A stretch of DNA of 29,209 bases, taken from the NCBI GenBank assembly GCA_963771655.1, contig CAVYUG010000017.1, positions 1 to 29,209 of the forward strand, read 5' to 3'. Positions 6,720 through 13,866 of this stretch are shown here, piece after piece; the stretch's first letter is position 1; each line of letters starts with the position of its first letter. A program made the translations under genes and the position numbers. The notes below the pieces were generated by a model. The model ran no database searches and had not been told where the DNA came from. It was given only the letters and a program-made list of their open reading frames with translations. This stretch comes from JAWVFM01 sp963771655 (lineage in GTDB: Bacteria; Actinomycetota; Thermoleophilia; Solirubrobacterales; 70-9).

Positions 6720-7979
6720 TCACCCGTCGACCGCGACGGGAATGTGCATGTACTGGTTGAGGAACGTCGAGCTGACGCGCTCGCATTCGCCGTCGAGCTC
6801 GATGTGCGGGAAGCGCTCGAGCGTCTCCTCGATCCACAGCTTCAGCTCGAGGCGCGCGAGCCCGGCGCCGAGGCAGAAGTGCCGGCCGCCGCCGCCGAAG
6901 CCCTGGTGGGGATTCGGATGGCGCCGCACGTCGAACAGGTGCGGATCCTCGAAGGCGGTTGCGTCGCGGTTGCCCGACACGTACCACAGCGCGAGCTTGT
7001 CGCCGGCCTTCACCGCCTGGCCCGCGACCTCGGTGTCGCGCGTGGCCGTCCGGCGCATGTACGCGAACGCCGGGTTGTAGCGGACGAACTCCTCCACGAC
7101 CTGCTCGAGCGGAACCGCTCCGGAGCGCACGAGCTCCATCTGCTCGGGGTCGTCGATCAGGTTCTTGATGCCCGAGGTGAAGACAGCGCGCGTGGAGTCG
7201 TTGCCGGCCACCATGAGGAGGAAGAAGAACATCAGCACCTCCTCGTGGGAGAGACGCTCGCCGTCGACCTCGGCCTGGATGATCGCCGTGGTCAGGTCGT
7301 CGGTTGGGTTCCGCTCCCGCTCGGACACCATGGCGTCGACGTACGGGACGAACTCGTCGAGCGCCCGTTGGACCTCGCCGAGGTCGGGGACCAACCGCGG
7401 GTCCTCGAGCGCGGTGGTGCGGTTGGTCCAGTCGACGAGCCGGTCGGCGTCCTCTCGGGGCGCCCCCAGCATGTCGCCGATCACCATCGCCGGGACGTAG
7501 ATGCCGATGTCCTGCACGAGGTCCACCCGCCCATCCGGGTGGGCTTCGAGCGCACGGTCGTAGACCAGGTTGATGATCTCGCGCATGCGCTCCGTGTGAT
7601 CGAGCGCGCGCTTCGGGGTGAAGGCGCGCTGCACCAGCGCCTTGAGCCGGTCGTGGCGCGGCGGGTCCTGGGTGATCATCATGTTGGCCGCGAGGTCGAT
7701 CGGGTCCGGCTTGTCTGGATCGGTCTCGAGCTTGTCGACGAGGATGATGCTGCGAGCCGAGGAGAAGGTTTCGAAGTCACGGCCCACCTCGGCGATGTCC
7801 TCGTAGCGGACGACCGACCAGAAGCCGGACTCCCAAGGGAAGTCCCCGAGCTCGCTCCAGTGGAGCGGTTCCTCGTTGCGCAGCGCCTCGAAGACGTCGT
7901 GCGGCGGGCCCGCTCGCCAGAGCTCGAGATCGCTGATGTCGAGCGACGCGAGGTCAGTTGGCGGGGTGAGGGTGCTCAC
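6720..7979 (-). CDS. Cytochrome P450 (CYP124/125/142-like)
   Basis: 419 residues, the normal size for a soluble bacterial P450, from a GTG start. The heme ligand is C369 in GFGGGGRHFCLG. The I-helix motif is AGNDST (258-263), with D261-S262 in place of the usual acid-Thr pair, and the K-helix ExxR is E297-F-V-R300. The region PHLFDVRRHPNPHQGFGGGG resembles the CYP124/125/142 group, which hydroxylates sterol side chains or branched lipids; that substrate class is inference. P450s need a ferredoxin and reductase, and none is encoded nearby. The gene is last in a three-gene operon: the DUF6325 gene ends only 4 nt before this start. Co-expression with SHOCT and DUF6325 proteins is an unusual setting for a P450. 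Confidence 0.95.
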   Translation of the reverse strand: MSTLTPPTDLASLDISDLELWRAGPPHDVFEALRNEEPLHWSELGDFPWESGFWSVVRYEDIAEVGRDFETFSSARSIILVDKLETDPDKPDPIDLAANMMITQDPPRHDRLKALVQRAFTPKRALDHTERMREIINLVYDRALEAHPDGRVDLVQDIGIYVPAMVIGDMLGAPREDADRLVDWTNRTTALEDPRLVPDLGEVQRALDEFVPYVDAMVSERERNPTDDLTTAIIQAEVDGERLSHEEVLMFFFLLMVAGNDSTRAVFTSGIKNLIDDPEQMELVRSGAVPLEQVVEEFVRYNPAFAYMRRTATRDTEVAGQAVKAGDKLALWYVSGNRDATAFEDPHLFDVRRHPNPHQGFGGGGRHFCLGAGLARLELKLWIEETLERFPHIELDGECERVSSTFLNQYMHIPVAVDG

Positions 7980-7983
7980 GTCG

Positions 7984-8478
7984 TCACCGGCTGGCGGCGC
8001 CGATCGCGATCAGGTCCTGGGGATGGACCCAGGCATCGACCAGGGTATGACCGCCCGCATCTGCAATCGCGTCGCGGAGCGGGATCGCCCAGCGATGCTC
8101 GAGCAGCGCGATCCCGGCCGACGAGCCCGGCGGGATGTGGTCGGCGACGTACCAGGCGTCCTCGCCGTCGAAAAGCGAGCCGTCCTCGCCGGCCGCCGCG
8201 CCGGCCGCGGCCCCCGCCTCGGCGCCCTCCTCCCCGTCGGCTCCGAAGCCCACCAGCGCGCCCGCGAGAGCGCCCATCTCCATCGCCTCATCCTGCGAGA
8301 GGTCGCTGAGCTCGACCTTCGCGAGGTTGCCCTCCTCGTCGTGGTGGACGAACACCAGGTCGACGAGGCGAACAATGTCGGCCTCGCGCAGCCGGCGAAG
8401 CTCCTCGAGGATCTTGCCCTCGAACTTCCCGTGCTCGAAACCGACGACGAGCATCTGTACCGGTCCGAATTCTTCCAT
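7984..8478 (-). CDS. DUF6325 (DUF1269-related) family protein
   Basis: 164 residues. The start at 8478 has a strong AGGAGGA Shine-Dalgarno. The N-terminus (FGPVQMLVVGFEHGKFEGKI) and the LVDLVFVHHDEEGN segment match DUF6325, a family of small actinobacterial proteins with a ferredoxin-like alpha/beta core and unknown function. The middle (residues ~68-98) is an Ala/Gly/Glu-rich low-complexity stretch, a possible glycine-zipper-like segment, and the C-terminus includes ALLEHRWAIPLRDAI. No catalytic residues are evident. It sits between the SHOCT gene (31 nt upstream) and the P450 gene (4 nt downstream). A regulatory or stress-related role is guesswork from similar families. Confidence 0.8.
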   Translation of the reverse strand: MEEFGPVQMLVVGFEHGKFEGKILEELRRLREADIVRLVDLVFVHHDEEGNLAKVELSDLSQDEAMEMGALAGALVGFGADGEEGAEAGAAAGAAAGEDGSLFDGEDAWYVADHIPPGSSAGIALLEHRWAIPLRDAIADAGGHTLVDAWVHPQDLIAIGAASR

Positions 8479-8509
8479 CTTCGATTCCTCCTGATTCAGG
8501 TGAAGCGGC

Positions 8510-8824
8510 CTATGTCCCCGCGAGCAGCTTCTGCTTCTCTGCCTCGAACTGCTCCTGCGTCAGGACGCCCGAGTCGAGCAGCCCCTTGAGCTTCGTCAGC
8601 GCGTCGATCCGGTCGGCCTCGGACATGGCCGATGCGGCGGGCGCCTGGTCCGCGGCTGGTGCCTGGGGCTGCGCCTGGCCCTGTCCCCCCTGCAGATCTG
8701 AGATCTCCTGATCCTGCGTCGCTTCAGCCTCCTGCTTTCGCTGTATGTGCTTGCCGGCCATGTAGCCGGCACCGCCGACCATCGCGGCGCGCATCAGCGG
8801 TCGTCGTCTTCCGATCAATGGCAT
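8510..8824 (-). CDS. SHOCT domain protein
   Basis: 104 residues with a very good Shine-Dalgarno (GGAGGAG, 6 nt before the ATG). The N-terminal ~25 residues are basic and Gly/Ala-rich (RRRPLMRAAMVGGAGYMAGK), possibly a weak membrane or lipid contact. A Gln/Ala-rich linker follows, and the C-terminal ~30 residues (IDALTKLKGLLDSGVLTQEQF) are a SHOCT domain, a short two-helix module often found at protein ends and thought to mediate oligomerisation. It is the first gene of the SHOCT-DUF6325-P450 operon, so its promoter should lie in 8825-9019. Molecular function is unknown. Confidence 0.88.
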   Translation of the reverse strand: MPLIGRRRPLMRAAMVGGAGYMAGKHIQRKQEAEATQDQEISDLQGGQGQAQPQAPAADQAPAASAMSEADRIDALTKLKGLLDSGVLTQEQFEAEKQKLLAGT

Positions 8825-8896
8825 CGCGGCTCCTCCTTCGATTCGGGCAGCACGATCCGCTGCACGGACTCATGGAACCGCTCCCGCACCTGTGCC

Positions 8897-8955
8897 GCAT
8901 CGTGCGAAACGGGTGAAATCGCGACGGGGGCCGTATCACCCGAACCGGGCGATGC
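8897..8955. promoter_or_regulatory. Interrupted 59-bp dyad in the divergent intergenic region
   Basis: Two inverted repeats share exactly the same centre: GCATCG/CGATGC (8897-8902 and 8950-8955) outside, and CGGGTGA/TCACCCG (8910-8916 and 8936-8942) inside. A symmetric 7/7 internal loop separates them. The dyad lies between the divergently transcribed SHOCT operon and DUF7144 gene. It could be an operator for both or a structured leader. The binding factor is unknown. Confidence 0.5.
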
Positions 8956-8960
8956 TAACC
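8936..8960 (-). promoter_or_regulatory. Candidate SigB/SigF-type promoter for the SHOCT operon
   Basis: Reading the minus strand, GGTTA at 8960-8956 and GGGTG at 8941-8937 are separated by 14 nt. This resembles the actinobacterial stress-sigma pattern GGTTT-N15-17-GGGTA. It would give a leader of about 100 nt before the ATG at 8824. The -10 part overlaps one arm of the dyad. The match is approximate. Confidence 0.28.
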
Positions 8961-9019
8961 GGTTCCCCCCCGCCTACTCTCGTCGCGATGAGCCTGGTTC
9001 CCAACGAGAGGAGACTGAA

Positions 9020-9400
9020 ATGAGAGGTGTCGGACGAGCGGTCTTCGTGGCTGTCCTGCTGCTGATCGCAGGCACGCTCAACATCATCTACGGCATCGGC
9101 GCAATCAGCGACGCTCACTTCTACACGAGTCAGGGCACCCACTATGTGTTCGGGAGCCTTCACACGTGGGGCTGGATAACGCTGATCCTCGGCATCTTCG
9201 AGCTGACAGCCGGGTTCTCGCTGTTCAGCGGCGGAACCTATGGCCGCGTGATGGGAATTGCGGCAGCGAGCCTGGGTGCGATCGGGGCGATCCTCGCCCT
9301 CACGGGACCGAATCCTTGGTGGGCGCTGTGCGTCTTCGCCATCTGCCTGTGGTGCATCCACGGCCTCGTCGTCTACGGCGAGCACGAGCGAACGCCGTAG
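9020..9400 (+). CDS. DUF7144-type small integral membrane protein
   Basis: 126 residues from an ATG with a GAGAGGAG ribosome-binding site; a longer open frame upstream has no support. Four hydrophobic helices fill almost the whole length (~7-29, 49-70, 76-92, 96-116). The pattern matches DUF7144 family proteins: a first helix ending in LLIAGTLNIIYGIGAI, a central GWITLILGIFELTAGFSLF, and a last helix with NPWWALCVFAICLW. These are common in actinobacteria and have no known function. It is transcribed away from the SHOCT operon and followed by a strong hairpin, so it is probably monocistronic. Confidence 0.85.
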   Translation: MRGVGRAVFVAVLLLIAGTLNIIYGIGAISDAHFYTSQGTHYVFGSLHTWGWITLILGIFELTAGFSLFSGGTYGRVMGIAAASLGAIGAILALTGPNPWWALCVFAICLWCIHGLVVYGEHERTP

Positions 9401-9419
9401 CGCCCGACTCCCCGACGTA

Positions 9420-9446
9420 CCCCCGCCCGGGTAGCCCGGGCGGGGG
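9420..9446 (+). terminator. Strong GC-rich terminator hairpin after the DUF7144 gene
   Basis: A perfect 12-bp stem, CCCCCGCCCGGG (9420-9431) with CCCGGGCGGGGG (9435-9446), closes on a 3-nt TAG loop, 19 nt after the stop codon. There is no T-tract, as is usual for actinobacterial hairpin terminators. A second stem, GGCCGT/ACGGCC (9445-9450 and 9457-9462), overlaps its 3' edge by two bases. Confidence 0.75.
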
Positions 9447-9469
9447 CCGTGCCGTGACGGCCTTCACCT

Positions 9470-10171
9470 ATGAGCAGCGACCTCGTCTCAGTCTTCGTCC
9501 TGTCGCTTGTCGCGATGTTCAATCCGACGCTGCTCGCGGCGGTCACCGTGATGCTGCTCCTGCCGAACCCGAAGCGCCTGATGCTCGGGTACCTGCTCGG
9601 CGCCTACACGACAAGCATCACGCTCGGCCTGGTGATCGTCCACTCGATCCAGGGGTCGAGCTTCGAGACCACCTCGCGAAACACGATCAGCCCTGCGGAG
9701 GACATCGCGGTCGGCCTCATCCTGCTGCTCGTCGCCTATGTCCTCGGGAGCGGTCGAGATGAGCCGCTGCGCGAGCGGCGGCGGCGGCGGAAGGAGAAGA
9801 AATCGAAGGGCAAGGAGCCGAAGGAGCCATGGGTCCAGCGGATGCTCGGCCGGGGCTCACCTCGGATCACATTCGTCCTCGGCCTCCTGCTGTCGTTTCC
9901 GGGAGTGTCGTATCTCGACGCTCTGGACCACATCGCCAAGCTCGATCCCGGGGTCGTGCCGACCGTCCTGCTCGTCCTCTACTTCTGCCTCATGCAGCAG
10001 CTCCTGATCGAGCTGCCGCTCCTCGGATACGTGTTCTCGCCGGAGAAGACGCAGGACCGCGTCGTGCGGTTCCGCGTCTGGATCGACGCCAATGGCCGCC
10101 GTGCTGCCATCATCGGGGCGTCCGTGCTCGGCAGCCTCGCAATCGTCCGCGGCGTGGCCACGCTCTTGTAG
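9470..10171 (+). CDS. GAP/Sap (sulfolipid-addressing protein-like) transporter, LysE-type membrane protein
   Basis: 233 residues with about six hydrophobic helices in two groups of three, separated by a very basic cytoplasmic loop (RERRRRRKEKKSKGK, residues ~99-115). The N-terminus (VFVLSLVAMFNPTLLAAVTVMLLL, quoted in part) with its helix-breaking NP, and the second-half FVLGLLLSFPGVSYLDAL, are the repeated signature of the GAP family. Its founders, mycobacterial Gap and Sap, help move glycopeptidolipids or sulfolipid-1 to the surface. Here the substrate is unknown; lipid or small-molecule export is inferred. No convincing Shine-Dalgarno precedes the ATG, and two hairpins lie just upstream. 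The gene converges on the PAP2 gene with a 9-bp gap. Confidence 0.85.
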   Translation: MSSDLVSVFVLSLVAMFNPTLLAAVTVMLLLPNPKRLMLGYLLGAYTTSITLGLVIVHSIQGSSFETTSRNTISPAEDIAVGLILLLVAYVLGSGRDEPLRERRRRRKEKKSKGKEPKEPWVQRMLGRGSPRITFVLGLLLSFPGVSYLDALDHIAKLDPGVVPTVLLVLYFCLMQQLLIELPLLGYVFSPEKTQDRVVRFRVWIDANGRRAAIIGASVLGSLAIVRGVATLL

Positions 10172-10180
10172 ATGTCCGGC

Positions 10181-10756
10181 TCACGGTCCTCCAAGCCGCC
10201 GTTCCAGCATCCTCGCCGCCCCCTGTCCGAGCGCCGCCCCTATGAGCGCCCCCGCGGCGGCGTCCCCCGGATAGTGCACTCCCGTGTGAACGCGCGAGTA
10301 GGCGACCAGGCCGGCGAGGCCCCGCAGCGCCAGCCCCGCTGCGGTCGAGGCGTGGCCGGCACCCGCGGCGAAGGCGAACGCGGCCGCAGAGTGGCCCGAC
10401 GGGAAGGAGCTCGACCTGGGCATCTCGACATGGCGCGCGACCGGCACCTCCTGGGCGATCCTGTCGGGGCGCTGACGGCGCCCGAGGGGCTTCAGGCCGA
10501 GGTTCATCACCGTCGCCGCGGCCGCGACCCCCGCAAGGCCCAGCTTCGCCGCGCGGCGTCCCTTGCTGCCCCCGGCGACGGACATGACCGCCGCGGCGGC
10601 AAGCGAGAGCCGCGAGTAATCGGCCGCCGCCGACAGGCGTGCCATGGCGCGGTCGAGGCGAGGGGTCGGGGTCCGCGCGATCGCCGCGTACACCGCCAGG
10701 TCGAGACGCTCGGCCTCCTCGAGCAACGAGGCCGGCGGGGGGGGAGCATCGTGCAC
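10181..10756 (-). CDS. PAP2-family phosphatase
   Basis: 191 residues. The three phosphatase motifs are all present: KPLGRRQRP (K...RP), SFPSGHSAA (PSGH with the catalytic His) and YSRVHTGVHYPGD (SR...H...D). This predicts an active enzyme removing phosphate from phosphatidic acid, undecaprenyl pyrophosphate or similar lipids at the membrane. Hydrophobic segments flank the motifs (~52-62, 72-86, 122-140, 168-180), though they are Ala/Gly-rich and weak. The start is GTG 10756 with only a poor GGGA-like ribosome-binding site. It diverges from the diacylglycerol-kinase-family gene with 14 bp between start codons, which suggests the two lipid enzymes are functionally linked. Confidence 0.9.
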   Translation of the reverse strand: MHDAPPPPASLLEEAERLDLAVYAAIARTPTPRLDRAMARLSAAADYSRLSLAAAAVMSVAGGSKGRRAAKLGLAGVAAAATVMNLGLKPLGRRQRPDRIAQEVPVARHVEMPRSSSFPSGHSAAAFAFAAGAGHASTAAGLALRGLAGLVAYSRVHTGVHYPGDAAAGALIGAALGQGAARMLERRLGGP

Positions 10757-10770
10757 GAAGGGAGCATCCC

Positions 10771-12078
10771 ATGACCCCGCGACGATGGGCCGCGACGGCG
10801 GCGCTCGTGCTTGCGGCGGCGGTGGTCGTCGGGGTGATCGCGCTCGCCCTCTCGGGCGATGCGCGCGTGCTCGCGTTCTTCGCCTGCCTCGCGGGCGCGG
10901 GCGCGGCGGCCTGGTACGCCGTGCTGAGGCGGGGGTGGCTCCACACCCTCGCTCTCGGCCTCAGCGCGCTGGCGCTTGCCGGCGCGGTCGTCATCTTCGT
11001 CCTCGGCGCGCACTTCGTCGAGACACTCCTGATCGCCGCCGGGGCGATCGCCGCGGTCGCATGCGCTCGACGGGCCTTCTTGGTGAGGGTCGCCCTGCCC
11101 AGCGCGCCGCCGCCCGAGCACCCAGTGCTCTTCTTCAACCCCAAGTCCGGCGGCGGCAAGGCCACGCGCTTCCACCTCGCGGACGAGGCGCGTAAGCGCG
11201 GCTTCGAAGCGGTCGAGTTGCAGCGCGGCGACGACCTGGGGGCGCTCGTGCGGGGCGCCGTGGCCCGCGGCGCCGACGGCCTCGCCATGGCGGGCGGCGA
11301 CGGCTCGCAGGCGATCGTCGCGTCGATCGCCTCGGAGCTCGGGCTTCCCTATGCCTGCGTGCCGGCGGGCACCCGCAACCACCTCGCCCTCGACCTGGGC
11401 GTCGATCGCAACGACGTCGTCGGGGGCCTCGACGCCTTCGTCGAGGGCGGCGAGCGGATCGTCGACCTCGCCGAGGTGAACGGCCGTGTGTTCGTGAACA
11501 ACGTCTCGCTGGGGCTCTACGCCCAGGCGGTCCAGCGGTCCGGGTACCGCAACGCCAAGCTCCGCACGATTCTCGACACCGTGCCCGACGTGCTCGGGCC
11601 CGAGGCTGAGCGCGGCGACCTTCGGTGGCGGGGCCCGGGCGGGCGGGCGCATACGTCCCACGCGGCGATCCTGGTCTCGAACAACCGCTATCGGCTCGGG
11701 CGCGTGATCGGCTCCGGCACGCGGCCCCGACTCGACGAAGGGGTGCTGGGGATCACGGTCCTGGGGGCCGACTCTGGTTCCGGCGGCAGCGCCGGACGTG
11801 CGGGCCGGTTGCGCGAGTGGGGCGCCTCCTCGTTCGACGTCGAGGCGGACAGCCCGGTCCCGGCCGGGATCGACGGCGAGGCGGTCGTGCTGGATCCGCC
11901 GCTGCGCTTCCGCATCCGGCACCGTGTCCTGCGGGTCCGGATCGCGAGCCAGCATCCTGGCGCCTCTCCGTCGGCCGGCACGCCGGACAGACCGCTCGCC
12001 GCGTTCCGCTCGCTGGCGCGAATCGCCGCGGGCCACGACGACTTCACACCCAGCCACCCAATCGGAGAGGAGAAATGA
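10771..12078 (+). CDS. Diacylglycerol/lipid kinase family protein with N-terminal membrane domain
   Basis: 435 residues. The ATG at 10771 has GGGAG 6 nt upstream; the open frame extends back into the PAP2 gene but without support. Residues ~7-100 form about four transmembrane helices. The catalytic domain starts at ~118 with LFFNPKSGGGK (nucleotide-binding loop, 123-130). It then has MAGGDGS (175-179, the GGDG motif with Ser for the common Thr) and PAGTRNHLALDLG (198-210). The family (DgkB/YegS/sphingosine kinase fold) phosphorylates diacylglycerol or related lipids with ATP. Membrane anchoring fits a lipid substrate; a membrane-fused version is less common than the soluble form. The stop overlaps the amphi-Trp start (ATGA), so the two are co-translated. 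Confidence 0.9.
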   Translation: MTPRRWAATAALVLAAAVVVGVIALALSGDARVLAFFACLAGAGAAAWYAVLRRGWLHTLALGLSALALAGAVVIFVLGAHFVETLLIAAGAIAAVACARRAFLVRVALPSAPPPEHPVLFFNPKSGGGKATRFHLADEARKRGFEAVELQRGDDLGALVRGAVARGADGLAMAGGDGSQAIVASIASELGLPYACVPAGTRNHLALDLGVDRNDVVGGLDAFVEGGERIVDLAEVNGRVFVNNVSLGLYAQAVQRSGYRNAKLRTILDTVPDVLGPEAERGDLRWRGPGGRAHTSHAAILVSNNRYRLGRVIGSGTRPRLDEGVLGITVLGADSGSGGSAGRAGRLREWGASSFDVEADSPVPAGIDGEAVVLDPPLRFRIRHRVLRVRIASQHPGASPSAGTPDRPLAAFRSLARIAAGHDDFTPSHPIGEEK

Positions 12079-12299
12079 TGGACGTCTTCGAGGTCGAGCA
12101 GAAGGAGACCCTGAACCGGAAGGAGGTCGCGACACGGCTTCGTGAGCTCGCCGACGTGCTGGCGGGCGACGAGGAGGAGGTCGAGTTCGAGCGCGGCGGC
12201 ATGAGCTTCAAGATCCACGTGCCCGAGGAGGTACAGCTCAAGGTCGAATTCGAGGTCGAGTCCGACGAGCGCGAGCTCGAGATCGAGCTCAAGTGGTGA
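12075..12299 (+). CDS. amphi-Trp domain protein
   Basis: 74-75 residues; ATG codons at 12075 and 12078 are both served by a GGAGAGGAG ribosome-binding site. The sequence has the amphi-Trp pattern: FEVEQKETLNRKEVATRLREL, quoted in part, then acidic strands alternating charge and valine (VPEEVQLKVEFEVES) and the terminal ELEIELKW with its conserved final Trp. The family is a small, very acidic domain of unknown function, often beside lipid or stress genes. Here it overlaps the lipid kinase stop by 4 nt, so it may be a partner or modulator of that enzyme. That role is inference from the coupling. Confidence 0.88.
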   Translation: MMDVFEVEQKETLNRKEVATRLRELADVLAGDEEEVEFERGGMSFKIHVPEEVQLKVEFEVESDERELEIELKW

Positions 12300-12303
12300 C
12301 GCC

Positions 12304-12353
12304 CGGCGAGGCGGGTTTCACCCTTTCGAGATGATGCGAGGCCCGCGTCGCCG
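12304..12353 (+). terminator. Candidate terminator stem after the lipid kinase/amphi-Trp unit
   Basis: CGGCGAGGCGGG (12304-12315) pairs with CCCGCGTCGCCG (12342-12353) with a single mismatch, across a 26-nt loop. It begins 5 nt after the amphi-Trp stop. The long loop makes it less typical. Confidence 0.4.
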
Positions 12354-12401
12354 ACGGAATATGGCGGGACTGCCCAGCTAGCGGCAAGGTGGAATCGATT
12401 T

Positions 12402-13859
12402 ATGCCCTCGACAGCGACCAAAGCCAAGCCAACAGCGGCCAAAGCCAAGCCGGTCAGCACCGCCTCGGCGGAGGAGCGCGCGGCCAGAGGCAAGACGGCT
12501 CGCGAGAAGGTCCCACGCTCGAGCCACGGAGAGTGGGAGCCGTCGGCGCGCCGGAAGGACCCGGTGGATGTCCTCGAGGGCCAGGCCGAGACCCGAGTCC
12601 CCGAGCTGGTCCCGATCCGCTACGGGCGAATGCTCGCCTCGCCCTTCACCTTCTTCCGCGGCGCCGCGGCGATCATGGCGATGGACCTCGCGAAGACCCC
12701 CCAGTCTGGCGTTCAGGTCCAGGCATGCGGCGACGCGCACCTGTCGAACTTCGGCGTCTTCGCCGCCCCCGATCGGCGCCTCGTCCTCGACGTCAACGAC
12801 TTCGACGAGACTCTCCCGGGTCCGTGGGAATGGGACGTTAAGCGCCTCGCCGCGAGCTTCGAGATCGCCGGGCGTGATCGCGACTTCACCCCGACTCAGA
12901 CTCGCACTGCCGTCCTACGTGTGACGCGGGCGTACCGCGAGGCGATGCGGGAGTTCGCCGCGATGCGAAACCTCGAGGTGTGGTACGCGCGGCTCGACGT
13001 CGAGACCCTACTCGCCGAGCTGGCCAAGGCCATCGACCCCAGAGAGCTGAAGGCCGCCCGCCGCCGAGCGCAGAAGAACGTCAGGAAGGCCGAGAAGAAG
13101 AACAGCCTCAAGGCGTTCGAGCGCCTCGTCCACGAGGTCGACGGCGAGCCGCGCATCTTCAGCGATCCGCCGCTCCTGGTCCCCGGCCGCGAGCTCGTCT
13201 CCGAGGACCAGCTCGAGGAGCTCGAGGACCGGATCCGCGAGCTGCTCGGCCGCTACCGCGAGAGCCTCAAGGGCGACCGCCGGCATCTCTTCGACAGCTA
13301 CCGGTTCGTCGATCTGGCCCGAAAGGTTGTCGGGGTCGGCAGCGTCGGCACCCGCGCCTGGGCCGTGCTGATGATGGGCCGCGACGGCCAGGACCCGCTC
13401 TTCCTGCAGGCCAAGGAGGCCGAGGCCTCGGTGCTCGAGCCCTACATCGGCAAAAGCGAGTTCGGAAACCACGGCGAGCGGGTGGTCGAGGGCCAGTGGC
13501 TGATGCAGGCGGCGAGCGACATCCTCCTCGGCTGGCTTCCGGCGATCGGGATGGACGACCGCAATCGCGACTTCTACGTGCGCCAGCTGTGGGACGGCAA
13601 GCGATCAGTAGAGGTCGAGACCCTGCCGCCGCAAGGGCTCGAGATCTACGGCCGGGTGTGCGGCTGGACGCTCGCCCGAGCCCACGCTCGCTCAGGCGAC
13701 CGGATCGCGATCGCTTCCTACCTCGGCAAGGGGGAGAGCTTTGATCAGGCGATCGCCGATTTCTCCGAGCGCTACGCCGACCAGAACGAGCTCGACTACG
13801 GCGCCCTCTCGGACGCGGTCAAGTCGGGCCACATCGAGGCGCGGACGGACCTGGTCTGA
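12402..13859 (+). CDS. DUF2252 family protein (kinase-like fold)
   Basis: 485 residues, close to the usual DUF2252 length. The first ~35 residues are Lys/Ala/Thr-rich and disordered. The core contains FTFFRGAAAIMAMDL, then QACGDAHLSNFGVF (residues 107-120) and LDVNDFDETLPGPWEWD (129-145). The GDxHxxN and DFD elements recall the catalytic and metal-binding loops of aminoglycoside-phosphotransferase-like kinases, and the family is thought to share that fold. A charged helical insert (~215-245, rich in Arg/Lys/Glu) follows. The phosphorylated substrate, if any, is unknown. It is preceded by a weak AAGGTGG ribosome-binding site. It stands alone after a terminator-like stem and converges on the DUF1269 gene with a 7-bp gap. 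Confidence 0.9.
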   Translation: MPSTATKAKPTAAKAKPVSTASAEERAARGKTAREKVPRSSHGEWEPSARRKDPVDVLEGQAETRVPELVPIRYGRMLASPFTFFRGAAAIMAMDLAKTPQSGVQVQACGDAHLSNFGVFAAPDRRLVLDVNDFDETLPGPWEWDVKRLAASFEIAGRDRDFTPTQTRTAVLRVTRAYREAMREFAAMRNLEVWYARLDVETLLAELAKAIDPRELKAARRRAQKNVRKAEKKNSLKAFERLVHEVDGEPRIFSDPPLLVPGRELVSEDQLEELEDRIRELLGRYRESLKGDRRHLFDSYRFVDLARKVVGVGSVGTRAWAVLMMGRDGQDPLFLQAKEAEASVLEPYIGKSEFGNHGERVVEGQWLMQAASDILLGWLPAIGMDDRNRDFYVRQLWDGKRSVEVETLPPQGLEIYGRVCGWTLARAHARSGDRIAIASYLGKGESFDQAIADFSERYADQNELDYGALSDAVKSGHIEARTDLV

Positions 13860-13866
13860 GCCCTGG

